A stretch of DNA of 64,000 bases from Varroa destructor (taxonomy: Eukaryota > Arthropoda > Arachnida > Mesostigmata > Varroidae): assembly GCF_002443255.2 (NCBI RefSeq), contig NW_019211456.1:42554986-42618985 (forward strand), in the 5' to 3' direction. Positions 60,401 through 64,000 of the stretch are shown here, piece by piece. Numbering within the stretch: position 1 is the first letter of the stretch; every line of letters begins with the position of its first letter. Below the pieces are notes generated by a model. The model did no database searches and had not been told where the DNA came from. It saw only the letters and a program-made list of their open reading frames with translations. The translations under genes and the position numbers were made by a program.

Positions 60401-61760
60401 CTCTGTTTCGTTCCGCGCACACTCTGTTCCGACTGCTATGATAGAAGAGATAAAGGGGGACCGGCATCCATACACAGTGTATACACACCATTCTTTAAAC
60501 TAATAACATTCAGGAGGAAGGTTTAATCTTACACCTCCAAACAGATAGTCAGAGGTATTCCAGTGGCTCCGAGCGGGTCATTTTCATAATGCTGTGCAGT
60601 TTCCTCTTTTTCATCCTTTCCTCTGGGGAAAATCGTGGCGTATGGTGTGTTTATGGGGATGTGTCTACACGTGAGTCTGTACATGTAGAGGGTGTTCGTT
60701 AGACGAGGAAAAATATGTTATCATATTCCTTGAGGAAAGCAACGGGGTAAATTTCCGAGAGGCTGCCACTACTCCGCAGTTTCCGGCCAGATTCTCCAGA
60801 ATTGACATTGTTTAGTCTGAAATTGAGTTTGAACTTACACGTTTAGATGCAAGCGTATGTCTCTCGTCAAGTTTGGCACAAGGAAAAAGCTAAAAGGGGA
60901 CAGAATTTCATTTTGTAATATGTGATATGTTATAGTTACATATAGATTTGAGGCGTTTGTTTAAGCAACTTACATGCCAGCGCAGAGCCACCTAAAGTTA
61001 CGGGTTAAATTGCTTGGCAGCTGCGTGTTGTTTGGATCCGGTTGGCCCCGAAGTTTTCGAGACTAGGTAAATGCTAGAAGTTCTTAGTTATGTAATCATA
61101 AGAATGTCATTAAGACTACTTAGTGATATGCTCGTTAAGACCTACATCTAATTTATTAATTCAAAATTATGAAACTCAGAGTCTTCTTTAGACAGCTTTC
61201 TTTTTCTAATATGGGTAATGCAAAATCGGCATGATTGAACCAGATACGTATTAGCTACTAGCAGTAATCTGGGCGATTGTGCGAGTGGTTTGTTAGCATC
61301 CGATAATCTCTATTTATTTATTATTATTAAAAAAAACTTCGTCTGTGAAAATGTAAAGCTTGATTTATTCGTTTAGTTTATCCGCTCGGGAGCAACATTT
61401 TTACCTTTGTGATCTTTGCTTCGATAGCGACATAACTACAGAGAGCAGCTATGCTAAATATCGTTGTGTTTCTTTTCAATTTTCGAAAATTTTGTAACTC
61501 GTTAGGAGGCGCTTTCTACCCCTGGGTACCAGTTGGACCTAATGACGAGGTCGTGGGCACAGCTACCAGCTGATCGACCTAGCGCGTCTCAGCTTGTCTC
61601 GATTGTAACAGCGCCCGAGTTCGGACACTTCCTCGATGCTGTATCGCTTAAGCACGATACGGTATCCGCGTGCGCCGTAGACAAAAGCCTTTGGATGGCG
61701 AGAGTGGACGGCAAGGCGCAGCTACTTACGAGCGATGGAGGCACCTGGGCACAACTTAAG
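32043..61760 (+). CDS. Lrrk: LRRK-family (LRRK1-type) ankyrin/LRR/ROC-COR kinase, gene-level entry; 3' end off the window
   Basis: Nineteen exons, all junctions GT-AG with matching phase, give 2077 codons from ATG 32043; the frame continues off the right edge. Domain order: ankyrin repeats (about residues 1-497), leucine-rich repeats (about 500-950), ROC GTPase with P-loop GTHGIGKTS (963-971) and DFGGQ (1036-1040), COR, then a kinase. Kinase landmarks are GRGAFGFV (1742-1748), VALK with K1765, YRDLKSEN (1884-1891), DYG (1913-1915) and APE (1936-1938). The start of the C-terminal WD40/propeller region follows. N-terminal ankyrin repeats plus YRDLKSEN and DYG fit LRRK1-type rather than LRRK2-type proteins. 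Known role of the family: GTP-regulated Ser/Thr kinases acting on Rab GTPases in endosomal and lysosomal traffic. All key residues are present, so it looks functional. Long introns of about 3.3 kb (intron 4), 5.2 kb (13), 4.2 kb (17) and 5.3 kb (18) carry relics listed separately. Confidence 0.92.
32458..32636 (+). CDS. Lrrk: LRRK exon 2: ankyrin repeat
   Basis: Contains RGRTPLHLAAEASNLEVVQL and HGADINARDCDGFTPFDIA, a classic ankyrin repeat. Acceptor TTAACAG, donor GTAAGG. Confidence 0.9.
32839..33029 (+). CDS. Lrrk: LRRK exon 3
   Basis: Follows in phase 0. Starts VMEALKKAGEQQQQQK with a short glutamine run and includes a degenerate ankyrin-like segment (FAELWEACLQGDASKLRAIL). Donor AA/GTAAGT, phase 2. 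Confidence 0.85.
33211..33355 (+). CDS. Lrrk: LRRK exon 4: ankyrin repeat
   Basis: ASEDGEVELVKALIEFGAD then HSPLYIAASRGKKDVVDILL. Acceptor TTTTTTACCAG, donor GAG/GTAAAC, phase 0. Followed by a 3.3-kb intron. Confidence 0.88.
34358..36066 (-). pseudogene. Unidentified antisense coding relic inside LRRK intron 4
   Basis: Reading the minus strand, long protein-like segments follow one another in changing frames over about 1.7 kb. Examples are a piece near 36050-35895, one at 35885-35691 (GIHIDALNKLIPNTRGLIKA), one near 35560-35290 (RTNDIEFLKYFDQRDDVLLL), one near 35305-35095 (VEGRFLTIDFRPKNPKML), one at 35043-34855, one near 34720-34565, and a last one ending in TAG at 34360-34358. The last piece reads FYSNAEELIIVEWKTALGRL. 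AATAAA lies 22 bases after that stop. Frame changes and internal stops break it, and no convincing introns separate the pieces. That points to a decayed intronless source: a retrocopy, a mobile element or an integrated viral gene. I do not recognise the family. Borders are approximate. Confidence 0.5.
36677..36903 (+). CDS. Lrrk: LRRK exon 5: ankyrin repeat
   Basis: LALHAAALNGHHSIVERLLN and DVADQSALYAACR. Acceptor ACATTTTTTGCAG, donor GTATGC, phase 2. Confidence 0.88.
37180..37349 (+). CDS. Lrrk: LRRK exon 6
   Basis: Continues the ankyrin repeat (RQGDQRTVEVLLKCKVW), then a Gly/Ser-rich linker. Acceptor GCATTGTAG, donor GTATGC, phase 1. Confidence 0.85.
37571..37744 (+). CDS. Lrrk: LRRK exon 7: ankyrin repeat
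   Basis: GREETALHAAVRGKHHQICS then LLRAGADPNIVSK. Acceptor TTTTCCAG, donor GTATTG, phase 1. Confidence 0.88.
37875..38062 (+). CDS. Lrrk: LRRK exon 8: last ankyrin repeats
   Basis: RSPIEDACRLRDNQMMELLL, then ALRAAAIVNDDRAVAKLLSL. Acceptor ATATATGTAG, donor AAG/GTAGAT, phase 0. Confidence 0.88.
38610..38636. repeat. Perfect hairpin, 11-bp stem and 5-base loop, in LRRK intron 8
   Basis: GAACCTTGTTT, loop AGGTA, AAACAAGGTTC. Could fold in the intron RNA; no further support for function. Confidence 0.85.
39242..40193 (+). CDS. Lrrk: LRRK exon 9: leucine-rich repeats
   Basis: 952 bases with several LRRs: ITRLDVSANELIELPECVF, IEEIHLQDNRIEEIPTVFF, LQLMDISNNKIQQVPSDMW, LKDLNLSMNLLRDLP, LQSLNLSHNAFEWVPAVL, LARLSLAYNKLIYVGP and IRHLDLSCNQIGEWL. 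An insertion rich in Lys/Glu interrupts the array. Acceptor TACTCTGTCAG, donor CAG/GTGAGT, phase 1. Confidence 0.92.
40804..40825. repeat. (AT)n microsatellite in LRRK intron 9
   Basis: Uninterrupted AT run. Confidence 0.9.
41026..41431 (+). CDS. Lrrk: LRRK exon 10: C-terminal leucine-rich repeats
   Basis: LRRs LESLRTLLLGNNRLTQV, LSMLDMANNSVSSIPAQI, LSVLNLSGNSGIVHLPPEL and LWNLNLRGCSLQEPL, then the helix DIVGYLKSILEE leading into ROC. The start is ambiguous: two AG acceptors (41025, chosen for its T-rich tract, and one 28-33 bases later) both keep the frame; the difference is a short segment containing CIHR. Donor GA/GTAAGT, phase 2. Confidence 0.85.
41734..43521 (+). CDS. Lrrk: LRRK exon 11: entire ROC GTPase and most of COR
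   Basis: One exon of 1788 bases carries the whole GTPase: P-loop GTHGIGKTS, RTWDFGGQREYYSTHQYF (switch II) and IIVATHHDLV (nucleotide-base recognition THxD). COR follows with NQATMFLHESGVLLHYED, LYFIDPQWLCDMLAHVV and LLNKFEVALTW, then a Ser-rich disordered insertion (SRAGSVTSVQSEPSQG) and further COR. Acceptor TTTGCAG, donor CAG/GTATGT, phase 2. Confidence 0.95.
43781..44040 (+). CDS. Lrrk: LRRK exon 12: end of COR
   Basis: Includes LSLAVERIDTLLEDWYPTLG and a cysteine pair in LVPCSQCVRQ. Acceptor GCCTTCGTAG, donor GTAAGA, phase 1. Confidence 0.88.
44442..44698 (+). CDS. Lrrk: LRRK exon 13: COR-kinase linker
   Basis: Acidic, Ser/Pro-rich linker, then FTVEECILAAHEH and MISCEEHGTIMLADIAPDA, matching the SC-x-H segment that precedes the kinase in LRRK1. 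Donor GTAAGA, phase 0. Confidence 0.85.
46638..47110 (-). mobile_element. Pogo/Tigger-like DDE transposase fragment (decayed)
   Basis: The minus strand near 47090-46950 reads TITVLPPLSCIPPLDQGGSF followed by a basic helix (YKIERKARKNW). This resembles the LPP...PLDQG block before the last catalytic acid in pogo/Tigger/jerky DDE proteins. Downstream on the same strand, after stops and frame changes, a protein-like segment (ENLAFVQNHIETLKQKHQKC) ends at TAA 46640-46638; whether it belongs to the same element is unclear. No terminal repeats seen. Confidence 0.4.
48449..48489. repeat. (TA)n microsatellite, about 41 bases, in LRRK intron 13
   Basis: Uninterrupted TA run, the longest simple repeat in the window. 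Confidence 0.95.
49885..50001 (+). CDS. Lrrk: LRRK exon 14: kinase glycine loop
   Basis: VFIDMSGRYLINPDDIKRGK then MLGRGAFGFVFRASMRTKL. Acceptor ATTTACAG, donor CTA/GTGAGT; 39 codons, phase 0 both sides. Confidence 0.92.
50173..50377 (+). CDS. Lrrk: LRRK exon 15: kinase N-lobe
   Basis: GYTDVALKML carries the ATP-anchoring lysine; ARQELLVLQALTHPCIVPLI holds the alpha-C glutamate and the beta-4 strand. Acceptor TTCTTTATAG, donor ATCG/GTAATG, phase 1. Confidence 0.92.
50778..50955 (+). CDS. Lrrk: LRRK exon 16: kinase hinge and C-lobe start
   Basis: VCPRPLALVLALAPRGALDA, then LQVARALEYLHQQRIIY leading to the YRD motif. Acceptor TGCTTGCAG, donor ACAG/GTTTGT, phase 2. Confidence 0.92.
51617..51750 (+). 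CDS. Lrrk: LRRK exon 17: catalytic and activation loops
   Basis: RDLKSENVLVWTFP and VRVKLADYGISRAALPTG. DYG in place of DFG is the LRRK-family hallmark. Donor GGGG/GTAAGT, phase 1. Confidence 0.93.
51751..55982. other. LRRK intron 17 (4.2 kb)
   Basis: No exon expected or recognised. Longer open frames occur at 53546-53902 and 54764-55120 (plus), without domains or clear splice partners. Imperfect ATAGATATAGAAAT repeats lie near 55552-55592. Confidence 0.5.
55983..56170 (+). CDS. Lrrk: LRRK exon 18: kinase APE region
   Basis: GTEGFMAPEIVRHNGEEEYT, then RVDCFSFGMFLYELVALRPP. Acceptor CCGTACTTCAG, donor CGG/GTAAGT, phase 0. Confidence 0.93.
56500..57356 (+). mobile_element. Nearly full-length but broken mariner transposase in LRRK intron 18
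   Basis: Plus-strand pieces follow mariner order. They are RVRKRLARFKGNILNLENRL then HGRKFEE (N-terminal HTH end, compare RFKxGDFxLE...RPxKFED); RYRNDRLLHRIVTGDWNWYT (first catalytic Asp region); GFCTLEYMER then VDRNLYTASQ; PWDYPDLALT (YSPDLAP region, 57140-57170); GFKNFVKTKFLDIESEHF; and a C-terminal ETLEQVVRSEGESY ending in TAA at 57354-57356. Several in-frame stops and frame changes make it inactive. Same orientation as the host gene. Terminal inverted repeats not found by eye. Confidence 0.8.
57980..58470. other. GC-rich patch in LRRK intron 18
   Basis: About 500 bases visibly richer in G and C than the surrounding intron, with CpG-containing runs such as GCGGGCGCGG. A strong donor-like GTAAGT lies at 58163. 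An open plus frame precedes that donor but has no ATG. Could be an internal promoter, a nested gene's first exon or an insert of foreign origin. Confidence 0.35.
58806..59003 (+). other. Unassigned open frame in LRRK intron 18
   Basis: A 65-codon frame with basic, protein-like composition (FFTWRVQCKRFLFKLAFGLS), starting at GTG rather than ATG and ending at TAG. Not part of LRRK (exons 18 and 19 join cleanly). Possibly a relic or part of something related to the nearby GC-rich patch. Confidence 0.2.
61506..61760 (+). CDS. Lrrk: LRRK exon 19: kinase end and start of C-terminal propeller region
   Basis: YQLDLMTRSWAQLPADRPSA is the last kinase helix with the conserved Arg; SACAVDKSLWMARVDGKAQL begins the following beta-rich region. 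Acceptor AACTCGTTAG, donor AAG/GTTCGT, phase 0. Later exons lie beyond the window. Confidence 0.88.
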
Positions 61761-62021
61761 GTTCGTCTAACAGTTAATAGCTACATACATGAAAAGAACC
61801 CATGTGGAAAATCTTTATGGATAGACCAGACATTGTCATGTTAGCAGATGTGACTAATAGTAACGTAGGTAAACAATACACTGTATGATATTTTAAGGAA
61901 CTTGAGAGTAGCTTTATGAAATACATTTATTAGAGTAACGTCGAAAAGAAAAGCAAGTCCACTTTGAGCAGAATTTTAGATTGAGAGATTTTAGATTGGT
62001 TAAAAATTTTGGCGTTTTTTC

Positions 62022-62083
62022 AATTCTTTTTACCCTATATCGTGTAAAATTATAATTTTACACGATATAGGGTAAAAAGAATT
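62022..62083. repeat. Perfect 62-bp palindrome without spacer
   Basis: The 31-base left arm (62022-62052, starting AATTCTTTTTACCC) is followed immediately by its exact reverse complement (62053-62083). Complementarity ends at both outer flanks. Confidence 0.97.
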
Positions 62084-62434
62084 CTCACTATTACATCTTT
62101 TCGCGTTCGTAATGAAATCTAGAGAGGTTTCCACCGTTGTAGGCTTTGTCAATGTTACGAAACTTTGTTTCCATTGTATTTATCCGATAGAAGGCAACAT
62201 GGCACTAGTCGTTATCCTTTATAGATATCGTGCTGTTTGTTAACAATAGAAGGCTATAAATAAACAATAAACGTAGAAGTTAAAGCAATAACTAAATCTG
62301 ATTGCTGAGTGCTATAGCCCGATATTCAGATGAGACGTCCGCGACATAGAGCAGCTCCGTACCAACAACGCTTTTGTTATGTCGAGAACGTCTCTTTTAA
62401 ATAACGTATTACAATACCAAACGGATTATAGTTA

Positions 62435-62458
62435 CATATATATATATATATATATATA
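62435..62458. repeat. (AT)n microsatellite
   Basis: Uninterrupted AT run in LRRK intron 19. Confidence 0.9.
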
Positions 62459-64000
62459 CATTGTCGATACGTTATGTCTGTGCTCCCTGTGGGTTATTCT
62501 ATACCATTTACAAATGAACTGAGTTAACGCCTGCACCGAACACCATCTATTCGTTCAACTAGTGCACATTGGTGATAACTGTAATTTATTTCTACAAGTA
62601 GAAAGGCGTCCATATCCACATTAGGCTATTTTACAAGTCGTTCGCCTACAAATGTATGCTGTATTGGGCATCGCCCTATATAAACACAGCAGTAAACATA
62701 TTTTTTTGTTTGTGTAGTAGGATTTGTTATAACTATACGCTAAATGTGTAGATAAGCGATGTTCGTAAATACGATGTAAAACGCATTCGTGGGTTTGAAC
62801 TAGGGTTTCGGTGCCATGTTGGTTGATCATTTTAAGGGAACTCATGTATTTTGCAGTTGTATAATATAGGCGTACATCAGTCCATGCAAGCCACTTTCGG
62901 CCGAATCCGCTGACAGTCCGATCGACCCATTGTAAGCTATTGATCCCAAATTCCCTATGAATATTTAGTTATCAAGGTGTTAAAGGAGAGAAAAGTGTAT
63001 GGCCAGTTTTTGAAACTACCCGTTTGTGTAGCATAATAAATAGCGATATTTCGTACACGCATGTTGCGCATAGTCAAGAGCTGTGCATCAATAATCATAT
63101 TCTCTACTTTGGACCTTTTTCTGTGTATTGTCTTGTGCTACTATTTCTTTTTTTGGGGATGTCAGGGGTTTCCTTAATCCAGAGAGCTTCATCCTGACTA
63201 CATGCTTCATCATTGCAGTCTCTCTATGTTGCCGCCGCTTGCATTGCCTCAGTCTGCAGTCCTTCCTGTATAAGCCGAAGAAAGAGGATGGGTTTGAGAC
63301 AGCAGGGGAATAGTGGGGTGTAATGCCACTATGACAGTACTCAAGGAAAGGCTGCTAATGAAAGTTGGCTGTGGCCATGCATCGGCAGCGCAAATACTTT
63401 AGGCACGATAGAGCGAAGTTGATGCTTGGAACGGAACAAGCTTAGGTCACATTTGTAGGACACAGCTGTACACTTACAGTATGCAAAAAAACAAGTACAT
63501 GCGAACAGCGATCTTGCTGATAATAAATAATGCCACAGTTTCGCCGTTGCTGCGGCTTCAGTAGCTGTTATGGAGGCTATAGTGGTACCCTATAAGTCTT
63601 TGCAGCCCTGAACCGGGTTGGTTAACATTTTACTAAGTTAAACTTTACTGAGCACGCTTTACGTCGGCGAAAGTTTCTCGTACGCTCCAAATGAAACAGA
63701 AGAAGTCCAAAGAAGCAATGAAGATACACAGAGATGATTTGCTGTGACCAAATGTTCCTGGTTCGATCCGACGTACATTCTTTATGGATCATAATGAGAC
63801 CCATTTCATCGTTGTATCTTAGCGTCTTGTCGTTGTATATATATATGTTTTCCTAAAAAGCCCTTTGACAATAAGATTAGCCCAAGCTATTTTCATGCAT
63901 TAAAGCATTTAAAGCTCTACGATTTTACTAATTGTTGAAAGTTTTGTAGTCAGTGTACAATCGGTGTGGCAATTCTTTAGAAACCCGCGGAAAGTGTCGA

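Larger units (their letters stand above)
61761..64000. other. LRRK intron 19 up to the window edge
   Basis: No further LRRK exon found. A CAG acceptor near 63220 is followed by a short open frame that does not resemble the expected propeller sequence. Confidence 0.5.

Noticed and set aside
60130..60491. Overlapping frames on both strands in LRRK intron 18
   Set aside because: Both strands open for similar lengths without motifs, typical of chance in locally GC-richer DNA.
63128..63313. Candidate LRRK exon after a CAG acceptor
   Set aside because: The translation does not resemble the expected C-terminal propeller region.
63755..63775. GGTTCGATCC resembling a tRNA B-box
   Set aside because: The flanking bases do not form a T-stem and no A-box or acceptor stem is present.
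1..64000. CRISPR arrays, operons, prokaryotic defence systems
   Set aside because: No spaced direct-repeat arrays and no bacterial gene organisation. The DNA is clearly intron-bearing animal sequence.

Overview
This is nuclear DNA from an animal, almost certainly an arthropod. It is AT-rich and gene-sparse. Genes are split by GT-AG introns, some about 150-250 bases and some 3-5 kb. There are two insect/arachnid-type gustatory receptors, an SLC22 transporter, a ROC-COR kinase of the LRRK family, decayed mariner-type transposons and many AT microsatellites. An acarine (mite or tick) is my best guess for the lineage, but this is inference only. All splice sites below were read by eye from GT/AG signals, reading-frame continuity and exon phase. 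No transcript or database evidence was available.

Layout. 0-7 kb: two related gustatory receptors pointing towards each other, the left one cut by the window edge. 9.2-10.8 kb: an intronless, full-length SLC22 organic cation transporter on the minus strand. 11.6-12.3 kb: a broken Tc1/mariner transposase. 13.6-14.1 kb: a weak candidate small gene. 14.9-24.0 kb: a divergent (head-to-head) pair of genes that both encode the same unusual U1/matrin-like zinc finger. The plus-strand member has an RGG-rich N-terminus. Its exon 2 is phase-compatible with two different downstream modules: one single large terminal exon, or a five-exon glutamine-rich/two-zinc-finger module. 24.2-32.0 kb: no convincing gene.

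32.0 kb to beyond the right edge: a large LRRK (LRRK1-type) gene. I resolved nineteen coding exons in the window, 6231 coding bases or 2077 codons, with all junction phases consistent. The order is ankyrin repeats, leucine-rich repeats, ROC GTPase, COR, kinase and the start of the C-terminal propeller region. Its introns hold an antisense, frame-broken coding relic of about 1.7 kb that I cannot identify (34.4-36.1 kb), a pogo/Tigger-like DDE fragment (46.6-47.1 kb), a nearly full-length but broken mariner transposase (56.5-57.4 kb), a GC-rich patch (about 58 kb) and a perfect 62-bp palindrome (62.0 kb).

Nothing here looks like a multi-gene operon or defence system. The items most worth following up are the shared-5'-end gene with two alternative 3' modules next to its divergent zinc-finger relative, the unidentified antisense relic, and the spacerless palindrome.
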